Of a stretch of DNA of 64,000 nt, positions 1-10,734 are shown piece by piece. This DNA comes from Schistosoma mansoni. Lineage: Eukaryota; Platyhelminthes; Trematoda; Strigeidida; Schistosomatidae. Each line of letters starts with the position of its first letter. Positions within the stretch are counted from its first letter, which is position 1. Made by a program: the position numbers and the translations under genes. Below the pieces are notes generated by a model that saw nothing but the letters and a program-made list of their open reading frames with translations, searched no databases and had not been told where the DNA came from. The DNA lies in NCBI RefSeq assembly GCF_000237925.1, contig NC_031497.1, positions 5,015,295 through 5,079,294 on the forward strand. Direction: 5' to 3'.

Positions 1-726
1 TACATATATATATTGTCCATGTAGCTAGACCACATTAGTACAACGAGATGAATAAATAAAGGAACTGAAATAATGTAGCAGCAAACGTATCTAAGGATAC
101 AATGAAAAGGTAGATATGAAGGAATGCTGCGACTTAAGATCTAGAGCAAGATAAAAGTGAATTCATTTGCGCCATTTCCACAGATTCTGACCTATATCAC
201 CCATTACTTTCATTCACTGATTGCAGTTATTACGGGGTCCCCAACCATGTAGTTTATATTCACCTATTCAGTTCAAACCAACAGTTAATAATTTGTTTTC
301 TTGACTATCTATTGCTTGATTAGGTTTTCAAGAAAAATTTAAAGTACACTGAAATAGTGTTCATTTATTAACGAAACTTACAACGAAAGTCTTGTTCATT
401 ATTCATGATGTGGTATACATGTGGTATTTCCTAGGTCTTGATTATTGTATGTTATTTTTGGATGATTTTCTTTTTATATTCTTATGTTAACATATGCATC
501 TAGATTAACACAAAATAGTGAAAAAAATCACTAGTAAGGTTTATTTTACTGCATGTTATGTAATTCGAAAAGTGTTTTTTATGTATGCTTTATAACATTT
601 TATAATGGTTTAAATTTACACCAGAACCTACAGATTATAAAAAAAAGTGACTGCATGAATGGATCGGGTACAATAAATCATTCCTTTCTCGACTAAGTCA
701 ACATCATGGCACAGCTGATTTAAGTA
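1..726. other. AT-rich non-coding stretch
   Basis: No open frame of note, splice-flanked exon or recognised repeat. It ends at the left border of the 1037-bp direct repeat that begins at about 727. Confidence 0.5.
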
Positions 727-1763
727 GGCGCATATATGCGGTACATACTGAAAGATTAATAGTTAAATTAGTGTTGATATTGGACAGTAATCTGCTAAAA
801 GACTTTGTACGTGGTCAGTATCTTTAAGATAGAACTTGTTCGTGATACAGTTACGAGAGTATTCCCCCATGAACACATCAATTAACTAGTGGAATAAAAT
901 TAAAGTAGTTTCTTTTGTATTGAGTGATTTATTGAAAATTGAACAAAATATTGAAGACATTTAGATTTAAGATTTAGATTCTATCTTTTCTCAATTGTTT
1001 TTTCGCTTATTTTTGGACTTGAATTCTTAAACTGAAAAAACTCAGTCTCGAAGCAAACAAGTAATCTTTTATTCAGTAAAACAGTTTAAAAGATATTTCA
1101 CCAATTCTAAAAAAGTCATTCTAAAATCTAGTTGTGACAGTTAGTGAAATATTTCTCAAAGAATTACTCGCAGTTCTTCTGAACAGCTTCAGCCTGATGA
1201 TAAACACTCACTGATGGTATGATTCAATTGTGGTGTTTTATTATTATTTATTTATTTAAACACATAAATATTGGTACAATGAAGCACCAGATACATATGA
1301 GCCACACAAATCTCATTTGATTTGTGTGAGGGCTATGATAGTGCCCGGGTACCCAAACTGAAGCAGGTGGTTTTCTTAGGGAGCCACACCCCGAGCCTTT
1401 GACCTAAAGGTCTGATCCACAAGGCAGTGGAGCATCGTAAGGAGATGCAGTCCTATGGTAGCCGGTGACCAACAGCAGGTTCATTCGCCATTCGTTCCAT
1501 CAGGATACTGGAGCCCATGTGCACCATTGGTTTGGAATGAGGGTTTTCCAACTCCCCTAGGTGGACCCTCCGTGTCCACCAACCCGGTTAAAGCGCCGGA
1601 CATTCGCTTTTCGTCCTCTGAATTTCTTGAACAACAGCCCCGTCACGAGAAGGCAGTGAGTAGGACTTCCCTGGGATAGGCTATATACGCGTGGCCATGT
1701 GAGAGCATTTCGAGAGGGAGAGTGGACTCTCCGCACTCTCGGCCGTACCAGGGCATTTGGGGG
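727..1763. repeat. Direct repeat copy 1 (source copy): unique flank plus short RTE-derived element
   Basis: This 1037-bp block recurs at 7895-8931 with a constant offset of 7168, no net insertion or deletion, and about eight base differences counted by eye (roughly 99 percent identity). It has two parts: about 510 bp of ordinary AT-rich DNA (727-1235) and a short retroelement (1236-1763). Copy 1 appears to be the source, because here the short element has matching 8-bp flanks (TTGTGGTG at 1228-1235 and 1767-1774), while copy 2 keeps only the left one. Confidence 0.85.
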
Positions 1764-1766
1764 TAG
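1236..1766 (-). mobile_element. Short non-autonomous RTE derivative (SINE-like)
   Basis: Read on the minus strand, this element of about 530 bp starts near 1766 and ends in a tail of TAAA/TAA units near 1236. Its first part (about 1325-1410) matches the 5' region of the full RTE at 7800-7894, including a CACCCGGGC/TACCCGGGC stretch. Its last 70 or so bases match the 3' tail of the RTE at 4335-4400 (TATCTGGTGC, TTGTACCAATA, TGTTTAAATAAATA). It therefore looks like an internally deleted derivative mobilised by that LINE. The flanks TTGTGGTG/TTGTGGTG are a good 8-bp target duplication. The 74- and 84-residue open frames inside have no family resemblance and are treated as chance. Confidence 0.8.
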
Positions 1767-1774
1767 TTGTGGTG

Positions 1775-3099
1775 CACTATATGACGAAATGAATAAAGTT
1801 GAAATATTCAAATGTGAACATGTTTACCATGTAACGGAAATATTCTTATGATGAGGGAGGCACGTTATTGAAGAGATGATAAAATCTTAGTAATTGATAT
1901 TTTTTATTTAAACTTTTGAAATCACTCGAACATGTAATAAAAGTTAGTTCTTTGTAATGAAGTGAATATCATTTATTATAAATGCTGTCAACAGAATACG
2001 AGATTCGGAAATTTTAATGAAAATAAATGTATTTCATGGACACTTGTTTAAACAATTTGACCTTTATTAATTTTGTATTTTTACAAGGGGAGATAACAAT
2101 CTGTAACATTGTTTTGTTGTTTTCAAACACTTCGTCAACCACTTTTAAGTTTTTATTATCAATTGTTAGTTAGTCTGCATCTGTTTGTCTATCACTTTAT
2201 TTCATTTACTGTATTATCCCATCTATACACATATTCATTCATCTGTGTACATCCAAACATTATGGTACATTATAAATAAAGATACATACATGCAGTTATA
2301 GAGACTAGTTTTGTGTATAGTTTTAGTAAATCAATGATTTAAAAGCTCAATGTCTTGAATGAAAGCGAAGTCCGGGTTTCTGAAATTATTATGTACATAC
2401 GTATTTACAAATATAACTTCGCATGAGTGTGTGTGTGTGTGAAACAGAAAGAAGGTTTAAAATAATTGTAAATTTTAATGAATACTTCATTTACGATAAT
2501 GTAAGAAAAATATGATTATTTCAATTCATTGGTCTTATGGTTGTACAAATTGTATATTATAAAAAAGCTATGGTCTATCTAGTTACAAGACACCGTAGAT
2601 TAATATAATTTCATCACAGATTGTTTATTTTTAATAAGTTGAATAAATAATACTTCTGGTAAGAAAACTGTTGTTATTCATCCAATTATGAGGATATAGA
2701 CTCAGGTTCGTTTATCACATATTTATTCATTTAGTCAACGTGATGCATGAAAGAAGGGGAAATTGAAGATTTCAATGAATATAATCCAATGTCTACCATT
2801 TTTTTAAAAAGAAAGATTAAGATATAGGAATGGATATATTTCAATGGCTATCAGTAAATAGTACTGGTAATCATTGTTATTTTAATTTGTTCAGTTACTA
2901 GTGTCTTTTGTTTTATATTGTGAATACGGTTGCAAAAAGCTGATAAGAGAATGCATGAGATAAAATGAATACATATTACTTTACAACAACTGTTGCTATT
3001 GCTCTATTTTTAATACTTACTGAATTTCAATTTTGCCCTGATAATATGAATGAGATATATCCATCAGTCCGCATTTCAGCTTATTCAACTATTCAGTAG
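1775..3099. other. AT-rich non-coding stretch
   Basis: Nothing recognised except a short GT run near 2427-2441. No convincing exon on either strand. Confidence 0.4.
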
Positions 3100-3425
3100 A
3101 CTATACAAGCAAGTGGCTATCAGGACTCAGTAACTGAATGGATAACGCGATGGTGTTTGAAGCGAAAGGTACTAGTTTCGAGTACCAGAGTGAACATCAA
3201 CTCTAAGATGCAGGTACATCAAGCCGACGAGTCCCAAACAGGACGAAACGCGTGTCCTAGATTCCACTGCTAGCCACTATCTATCTTTGCTTACAATGCT
3301 TGTGAATTAAGGCTATATCGAGGGAATACGCACAGTATGCACATATACTAATAAGAGACTGACCAGTTGCAGTCCTAAACATCAATGAGAAGATTCAAAC
3401 AAACAATACTAAGTGAATTTATACA
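3100..3425 (+). mobile_element. Sm-alpha-like SINE with hammerhead ribozyme
   Basis: The copy has a Pol III-like A-box region near 3138-3160 and a B-box-like block at 3168-3186, then the hammerhead segment. After that comes the family 3' body: the block near 3262-3290 with TTCCACTGCTAGCCAC, then a tail to about 3425. The layout matches the known schistosome Sm-alpha family, in which a tRNA-like promoter precedes a hammerhead domain. Exact ends are uncertain and no target duplication was identified. Confidence 0.8.
3209..3262 (+). ncRNA. Hammerhead ribozyme motif (Sm-alpha type, core altered)
   Basis: Stem II and its loop read GAGTCCCAAACAGGACGAAAC (split as GAGTCCCAAA and CAGGACGAAAC), and the cleavage triplet GTC is present just downstream. 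The first core box reads CCGACGA instead of the canonical CTGANGA, so the invariant U4 is C. This copy is probably slow or inactive, although the fold is conserved. Confidence 0.75.
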
Positions 3426-4334
3426 TATGTTCGTTCTAACCTATCAGATAAGGTATAGAAAAAAAGATCTAATATTAATTACGTTATCTATATTAGTGTT
3501 TCATGACAAAATGATATTTGTACAAGAATGATGTTTAAAGCAAATATAGATTTTTCCTAATACTAGAAATGATTAATTTAATGTATATTTGAAGTAGGCA
3601 CTAATGATTTTCATTAGAATAAGATGCACACTTCCCAATTAAACCGTCCGGTGCAGAGAACACAAAGCTGTTACAATAATAAAAAAATTCACTAGTCTGC
3701 ACAATTTGTTATAATACTCATTATTTATTTAGGGTAAAAAAAATACTCAACATATCCTATCTATTTTTAATATACGGGGTCACTTTTCCGGAAGTAAATA
3801 ATTTTCATTAAAAGTCTCTCCCGTTTATTCCTTTATGTAGTCAATTATATATGTCATCAAGGGTAAATAAGGATAGTTCATTCTTTTTTTCTCTCGCTCA
3901 CTTTGTCTACGCTTCTCTTTATTATACTGTCTATACTAACTTTTTCATATGTTTTTCTCATATATTAATAGCTAGTATAAATTTTTGCTTAGTTGTAAAA
4001 CTTTTACACGAAGCGCCCTTTGTTCATTTCGTTGCTGTACATAAAAGTTAATTATTTATACTTACGAATATTCTACAAATGTGCGTATGTGTGTACAACG
4101 TACTCTTATGCATGCGTATGTACAAATATTATTGTATGTCTGTTTATCAATCTTGTAAGAAATGTATGCCAAAATCTTTGAGAGATTGAGAAATACATTT
4201 TTAAAAAATAATTTACTTAACGGTTACAATGAATAAGTTCTACACTTCGTGTTACCTGGCTTTTTTGTATTTATCATCAGAGGAGCTCAGTCTTTGTTAG
4301 AAATATGTTTTTTTAACCTCTCCTAATATATATA
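3426..4334. other. AT-rich non-coding stretch
   Basis: No recognisable exon. The 66-residue open frame at 3851-4051 is hydrophobic by composition only and has no family resemblance. Confidence 0.4.
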
Positions 4335-4496
4335 TTTATTTATTTATTTAAACACATATATATTGGTACAAAAGGGCACCAGATACATATGCGCCACACA
4401 AAATAATGAAAGTAGGAAGAGAAGGGATGAAAAGATAAGGCGGACTAAAATGTACAACCAGAAGACTCTTTCAGTTAAGAAAGTTAGAGCCACTCT

Positions 4497-7400
4497 TTAT
4501 GTAGAAAGTAAAAGAAGGTTGCAGCAGGATCGCCACTGGCTTCTATTCTGAGCCATATCCGATAACGTCTCTAGCCACTGTGTTGCACTATCTCTCGGAC
4601 CCCAGCCAGGGAGTCGTGAAGGACCAACAGAAGCTAGCCCTTTGCAGCTTTCTTTCATGCCACGATACCATGTCATACACTGACCTCCTCTCCGCTTTTT
4701 CCAACCAGTCCCAGAGTCGGCAAATAATGCACGACGTGGAAGTCTCTGGGACGACATTCGTAAAACATGTCGAAGCCACCGAAGTCGGTGTTTCAAGATG
4801 GTGACACCAATTGAATTATCGTCTCGGCGCCCGAACACACGGTACCGAACCTCTGCATTACTAACATGGTGTTGCCACTGTATGTCAGCAATCCTTCGGA
4901 GACAACGATGATCGAACACAGAGAGACGTCTAACATCCTCAACTCGGAGAGGCCAGGTTTCACAAACATAGAGGAAAACTGCTCTCACCGACGCGTTGTA
5001 GATCCGACCTTTTACAGCCAGACTAACATCACGAAGGCGCCAAAGATGGCCCAGATTGGCATAAGCTGCTCTGGCTTTCCTTATACGTGCATCAATCTCA
5101 TCACTCACGCCACCACCAGCACTTATATAGCTACCTAGATACACGAACTTCTCAACTACTTCGATCTGCTCACCATCCAGGGTGAGTACAGGATGAGAAT
5201 CCTGCCAGTCTTGTAGGAGTACTTTGCACTTGGAGGGTGCAAAGCACATGCCGTACCTGCGGACACTGATTGCCAACTGATTAAGTGCGGATTGCATGCC
5301 TTGGGCATTATCGCACAGTAAGACAATATCATCCGCATACTCAAGGTCGAGAAGTCGTTCTCCAGGCAACATATCCACACCGCCATTACTTACATCCATC
5401 AGAGCTGTTTCCAGGATGTCGTCGATGGCAAAGTTGAAGAGGAATGGTGAGATCGGGCAACCCTGCCTAACCCCACTGCTCGAATGGAACAAGGGAGAAA
5501 GGTGGTTGTATGCCCTCACTCTGCCTGAGGTGTTCGTGTACAGGGCCTTTGAGATGTTAATGAACTTCTCAGGCACACCCTTCTTCAATAGACAATCCCA
5601 GAGAACAGTCCTGTCCAACGAATCGAAGGCCGCCCTGATATCAAGAAACACTACGATTGTTGGCCTGCGATAAGTATGACGGTGTTCTAACATTTGGCGG
5701 AGAGTGAAGATGTGATCAATGCATCCTCGACCAGAACGAAAACCAGCCTGCTCCTCGCGAGTCAATCGTTCTCGGGTTTTAAACAACCTACGAAGAATGA
5801 TAGAAGCCAATAGTTTAGACGCAATCGGAAGTAGACTTATCCCCCGATAGTTGTTACAGGAACAACGTGAACCCTTTTTAAAGATAGGGACGACTGTTGA
5901 CTCATTCCATGATGTTGGAACACTTTCTTGCTCCCAAACCCTTGCAAACAACACCGTCAGTTCCTTAGCCAGAAAGTCACCACCATCTTTAAAAAGAGCC
6001 GGAGGTAAGTCATCTGGGCCCGGTGATTTGTAGCGCTTCAAGAGTTGGAGTTCCTTGCGGACTTCCGCCTCGTTTGGTGGATCAGTCGTCACCGGCCATG
6101 GGGGGCAGGACAAGCTGGTTGATGTTGTCGGAGCAGCAGGCCAGTTGAACCGCCCTTCGAAAAATTCCGCCCATCGTACAAGACGTCGAGAGATGTTAGT
6201 GATTGGCATCCCGTCATCCTCGTAGATTGTTTCACTCACACCAGACTTCTTGCTGCCAGTGGCTCGGATGAGTTGGAAGAGCTTCCGGTAGTTACCAGAT
6301 GCAGCTGCTGCTTCCATCTCATCAGCACGCTCCGACCACCAGGCTTCCCGGTCCTTACGCAAGCTTTGCCCGATTTCATTACGTAACAGCCTTCGTTTGT
6401 GGTCAAGCTCACGGTCACCCAGAGTAGACCGACGGGCTTCGATCAGTTGTAAGGAGCCAGAAGAAACCCAGTGCTTGTAAGCGGGACGTTTCGCGAAGCC
6501 GCAAGCTTCTTTATTCGTCATTTTCATGGCGTCGTGAAGATGCAACCAATGCTCATCTATACTTCTCGGTGGGATGGTAGCTAGCCTAGAGGCTAACTCC
6601 GCTCGATACTTACTTGCAACAGATGTTGCAGCCAGTTTACTAACATCGATCCGTTGGTGGTGGTCAGTCCTTCGGCCACTGAAAAATAAGGAGAGATTGG
6701 CGCAGACCAGGGCATGATCAGACTCCAGATAGGTACTCCAAAAGGAGCGGCAGTCTTGTACACAACCACGCCAGCGGTAGCTGATCGCGATGTGATCAAT
6801 CTGAGTCCAGGCTTGAGATGCAGAGGGAGGACGCCAGGTGGCACACCGGCGATGACTGTGCCGGAAGTTAGTGCTAGCCAGAAACAGGTTGTGGTCTGTG
6901 CACTTTTGCAGCAAATGGTACCCGTTATCTGTCCTGCGACCAACAAGTCCCCATCGGCCACCTAAACGACTCTCTTCTGTGCCTAGACGCCCGACCTGAG
7001 CATTCAAGTCTCCGGCTAATACTACAATATCTGTCGGACGCGCTTTCTGGAGAAGAACTGTTAACTGGTGGTAAAACTCATCCTTGATTGCATCCGGGCT
7101 GCAATCTGTCGGGGCATAGGCGGAGATGACGAAAAGACACCGTTTCTCACGCCGATTTCTTCTCACTTTGATGGAACTTTCTAATCTAACAGCACATAAC
7201 CGACTGTTAATGGGGATCCAATCGATTAGTTCTGCCTCAGCCCTAGCGCTTAGTGCGACACCAACGCCAGCAAGACCAGACGAATATGCCACAGGGTCCC
7301 CGGATAAGCGCACGCGGAACAAGCTTTTCGAGGCGACAGATGGAGAGCGGATTTGTAGTACTTCACTAGAGTCTTGAATACGGGTCTCGGATAGACAGCA

Positions 7401-7547
7401 AACATCAACATTAAGACTTTCTAAAGACATAGCCAGCCCCATCTGTTGTCTGATCTGCATTAGTGTGCGAACGTTGAAGGGAGCCAGCTTGAACGGCGTA
7501 CGTGGTTTCAGAAAGACTGCTTCAGTATTCGTAATCGGTGGAAGCAT
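4497..7547 (-). CDS. RTE retrotransposon polyprotein: APE endonuclease plus reverse transcriptase
   Basis: This 1016-residue protein is close to the usual length for RTE elements (about 1000). The N-terminal apurinic-type endonuclease runs over about residues 18-285: SETRI with catalytic Glu54, YAPTDC near 144-149, GDLNAQVG with Asp180 and Asn182, IDHIAIS near 250, and SDHALV with His278. The reverse transcriptase covers about residues 500-770: SPGPDDLPP near 508, NNYRGISLLPIASK near 566, FLDIRAAFD with Asp636, GVRQGCPISP near 692, and the catalytic YADD at 737-740. The C-terminal part contains FDHRCLRRIADIQW and a Cys/His-poor tail typical of the clade. No frameshift or stop interrupts it, so all catalytic residues remain. 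The start chosen is the first ATG of the open frame; upstream in-frame stops are close. Confidence 0.95.
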   Translation of the reverse strand: MLPPITNTEAVFLKPRTPFKLAPFNVRTLMQIRQQMGLAMSLESLNVDVCCLSETRIQDSSEVLQIRSPSVASKSLFRVRLSGDPVAYSSGLAGVGVALSARAEAELIDWIPINSRLCAVRLESSIKVRRNRREKRCLFVISAYAPTDCSPDAIKDEFYHQLTVLLQKARPTDIVVLAGDLNAQVGRLGTEESRLGGRWGLVGRRTDNGYHLLQKCTDHNLFLASTNFRHSHRRCATWRPPSASQAWTQIDHIAISYRWRGCVQDCRSFWSTYLESDHALVCANLSLFFSGRRTDHHQRIDVSKLAATSVASKYRAELASRLATIPPRSIDEHWLHLHDAMKMTNKEACGFAKRPAYKHWVSSGSLQLIEARRSTLGDRELDHKRRLLRNEIGQSLRKDREAWWSERADEMEAAAASGNYRKLFQLIRATGSKKSGVSETIYEDDGMPITNISRRLVRWAEFFEGRFNWPAAPTTSTSLSCPPWPVTTDPPNEAEVRKELQLLKRYKSPGPDDLPPALFKDGGDFLAKELTVLFARVWEQESVPTSWNESTVVPIFKKGSRCSCNNYRGISLLPIASKLLASIILRRLFKTRERLTREEQAGFRSGRGCIDHIFTLRQMLEHRHTYRRPTIVVFLDIRAAFDSLDRTVLWDCLLKKGVPEKFINISKALYTNTSGRVRAYNHLSPLFHSSSGVRQGCPISPFLFNFAIDDILETALMDVSNGGVDMLPGERLLDLEYADDIVLLCDNAQGMQSALNQLAISVRRYGMCFAPSKCKVLLQDWQDSHPVLTLDGEQIEVVEKFVYLGSYISAGGGVSDEIDARIRKARAAYANLGHLWRLRDVSLAVKGRIYNASVRAVFLYVCETWPLRVEDVRRLSVFDHRCLRRIADIQWQHHVSNAEVRYRVFGRRDDNSIGVTILKHRLRWLRHVLRMSSQRLPRRALFADSGTGWKKRRGGQCMTWYRGMKESCKGLASVGPSRLPGWGPRDSATQWLETLSDMAQNRSQWRSCCNLLLLST

Positions 7548-7799
7548 TCACTTTCAACCAGACAGTGACTGGAGGTCGTTTAGATAGGACAGAGTTTCCA
7601 CCATGGACGAGCTACTGCATAAGTTGGAAAGGAAGGATACACAATTTGGGAATAAAGGGAGTGAAAAAGCGACGTAGTAAATAATAGTAATAATAATAAC
7701 AATGATAATAATAATAATAATGGTAATAATAATAATAGTGTAAATTGTCTTGCTTCTAGTATGAGGGAGAATAGTATCGTCAATAGAATTCATCATTTC

Positions 7800-7894
7800 A
7801 TTTATTTGTGTGTGTGGGCTGTGATACTGCCCGGGTGCCCAAACTGAAGCAGGTGGTTTTCTTAGGGGGCCACACCCCGAGCCTTTGACCTAAA
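7800..7894 (-). repeat. LINE 5' region shared with the short RTE derivative, ending at chimeric junction
   Basis: This stretch matches the segment at about 1325-1410 of the short element and adjoins the LINE 5' leader. At 7892-7896 it switches abruptly from RTE sequence to the unrelated flank sequence seen at 727, with AGG common to both partners. Confidence 0.7.
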
Positions 7895-8931
7895 GGCGCA
7901 TATATGCGGTACATACTGAAAGATTAATAGTTAAATTAGTGTTGATATTGGACAGTAATCTGCTAAAAGACTTTGTACGTGGTCAGTATCTTTAAGATAG
8001 AACTTGTTCGTGATACAGTTACGAGAGTATTCCCCCATGAACACATCAATTAACTAGTGGAATAAAATTAAAGTAGTTTCTTTTGTATTGAGTGATTTAT
8101 TGAAAATTGAACAAAATATTGAAGACATTTAGATTTAAGATTTAGATTCTATCTTTTCTCAATTGTTTTTTCGCTTATTTTTCGACTTGAATTCTTAAAC
8201 TGAAAAAACTCAGTCTCGAAGCAAACAAGTAATCTTTTATTCAGTAAAGCAGTTTAAAAGATATTTCACCAATTCTAAAAAAGTCATTCTAAAATCTAGT
8301 TGTGACAGTTAGTGAAATATTTCTCAAAGAATTACTCGCAGTTCTTCTGAACAGCTTCAGCCTGATGATAAACACTCACTGATGGTATGATTCAATTGTG
8401 GTGTTTTATTATTATTTATTTATTTAAACACATAAATATTGGTACAAGGAGGCACCAGATACATATGAGCCACACAAATCTCATTTGATTTGTGTGAGGG
8501 CTATGATAGTGCCCGGGTACCCAAACTGAAGCAGGTGGTTTTCTTAGGGAGCCACACCCCGAGCCTTTGACCTAAAGGTCTGATCCACAAGGCAGTGGAG
8601 CATCGTAAGGAGATGCAGTCCTATGGTAGCCGGTGACCAACAGCAGGTTCATTCGCCATTCGTTCCATCAGGATACTGGAGCCCATGTGCACCATTGGTT
8701 TGGAATGAGGGTTTTCCAACTCCCCTAGGTGGACCCTCCGTGTCCACCAACCCGGTTAAAGCGCCGGACATTCGCTTTTCGTCCTCTGAATTTCTTGAAC
8801 AACACCCCCGTCACGAGAAGGCAGTGAGTAGGACTTCCCTGGGATAGGCTATATACGCGTGGCCATGTGAGAGCATTTCGAGAGGTAGAGTGGACTCTCC
8901 TCACTCTCGGCCGTACTAGGGCATTTGGGGG
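7895..8931. repeat. Direct repeat copy 2: transduced flank plus short RTE derivative
   Basis: This is a near-identical copy of 727-1763. It includes the short RTE-derived element (about 8404-8931, minus strand) and about 510 bp of the source's downstream flank (7895-8403). The right border falls exactly at the 5' end of the short element. The left border is fused to the 5' region of the RTE LINE. Confidence 0.85.
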
Positions 8932-10109
8932 CTAAATATATATACGTATATATAATAAGTAATAGGTTCATAATCAAACTAATTCATCAGTAAAAATGTG
9001 TATCAATGGTTATTGGTTTCACCTAATAACAAAATTTCCAAGAGGTGCAACCTACACATTTATAATTCTTACTGTCTTGGTGACTTAAAGTTCGAAGAAT
9101 GATGTTATTCGACAATAATTTGAGTGTAAAGTGATTAAATGTTTTGTTTACTAATCAGTAGCTATTAAAACACTGAATTTCAGTTTGTTGCAGTTGAAAT
9201 CCCTTTCAATTTAAACGTGAATGAAAATACTTATCGTCCATTCAGTAGTGACCAGCGGAATCATGTCTAGTTGAAATTGACCCAGGTACCTCACAAATGA
9301 TATTAAATGATCAAAGTAATAATGTAGGGCTTACTGAATGTGTAGTGAGCGAACGCTCGGGTGGGGAAGACCAATTTATTACTACAGGGTACTTTCATAA
9401 AGTGTGAAAATCATACATTAACTACATAATTTGCACATCTTTGAACTGTCTCATACAAGCTTCATTGTTCCTTCATTCATTGGTTACCACTCAGTTATCA
9501 GTCATTTGAAGTGATTAGTGTACACATTGCTGAGTAGTACAATACTAGAATTATAAATATCTATTCAGGGTTCTTAGTTATTTTTGATGACTTCTTTTAT
9601 TTAGTATCAGTTCATGATATGAGAATGGAAACTTAAAAGCATTTTCATTTCATCATAAAAGCAGTGCAGTATTGAAAATTGATTTGTACATGATGTTATT
9701 TTATCGATTGTTTTTATGGTTAAACTAATTACACTATCAGAAGCTGGTAGATACTACTGATAATTTATTATGATTGTAAGTAGTGTTTCACAAGTTGAAA
9801 TACATTGTAATTTTGTAATGATATGACTAGTAAACGGTCACTTTAAATATAAGAATACTTGTCAACATTATTTAGGCAAACGATTGGTGGGTAGCTTTTC
9901 TTTTATTTTTCATCTTTTTTTTCTCAACTTCCTAATATCTTTAGTCATGTAGATTTAAAATCTTTAAAGTATGATTGAACTGGTGTTTATTTCTATTGGA
10001 TTTTTATTGAAACACCCAAATAATATGTCATCTCTTGATGAAAAATTAACTTAAAATTTATATTTGTTGAAATCATAGTCACACTAATAGTCAAGTTCTG
10101 TTATAAGTA
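8932..10109. other. AT-rich non-coding stretch
   Basis: Begins with an (AT)n-like run (8932-8960) that may include the right target-site copy of the 4335-8931 insertion. No exon is recognised. Confidence 0.4.
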
Positions 10110-10650
10110 CGAGGAGAGTTATCATTTCCTGGTTGCCCACACTATGGAATAATACTTTTTTGTGGTGTTTGGAAAGGAAACTGGATTAAGAGTGGACTTG
10201 ATAACTTGGGATTGGGACTACAATGCCCGAGAGACCGTTTCTTGAAGACGGTCACTTGGTCTTACTTTGAGTAGTCACAGATGAAGTAGCTTCTCAGACT
10301 CTAACTTCAGTTCTAGGTGCAAGGTAGGGCAAGCTGTGGTACTTTTAGTCCCGACCTTTTCTAACCATTTCTATTCGCTGTATGGAGTCGTCATCTCTGA
10401 AGATTCAGGTCGTCGGAAGCAAACACCTTATTATTGCTAAATCCCTGTACAGTCGGTATTACAAAAGCTTTTTCAGATTATAAGTTTACTGCATTTGGTC
10501 ATTCCATTCCCCAACTAACTTATTCGACATGACGGGACCTTAAATAATGAGTGTTCCAACTAGTACAACTCAGTTAAGTCAACACGATATCCAAGTTCGA
10601 CCACCACATCTAGGTAACAGCTGCAGTCGAGAGTCATAGTAAGAATTTTT
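10110..10650. repeat. Possible repeat-derived block of higher GC content
   Basis: Base composition is more balanced than in the flanks and resembles the 3' regions of mobile elements, but no family motif or second copy was found in the window. The borders are guesses. Confidence 0.3.
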
Positions 10651-10734
10651 GGGTGTATTTAAGCCATGCGAGTTCGTAAATTATATGTAATCATTTATGC
10701 TTTTAATTTTATTGTAATTATTTCTTTGTTTTAG

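Larger units (their letters stand above)
4335..7894 (-). mobile_element. RTE-clade (SR2-like) non-LTR retrotransposon with whole ORF
   Basis: This is a minus-strand LINE. Its 3' tail lies at 4335-4400 and ends in TTTA-type repeats (plus-strand view). Its single long ORF is at 4497-7547 and its 5' region at 7548-7894. The 5' region contains an imperfect AAT microsatellite (about 7680-7740) and a segment at 7800-7894 shared with the short derivative at 1236-1766. An 80-codon open frame (7796 down to 7554) ends nine bases before the long ORF's ATG and may be a remnant ORF1. The left border is AT-rich (CTAATATATATA); a similar CTAAATATATATA lies at 8932, suggesting the insertion extends to 8931. 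The absence of breaks in the long frame suggests a recent insertion. Confidence 0.88.

Noticed and set aside
1455-1679. 74-codon open frame, repeated at 8623-8847
   Set aside because: Lies inside the short RTE derivative, antisense to its transcription; conserved only because the repeat copies are near-identical.
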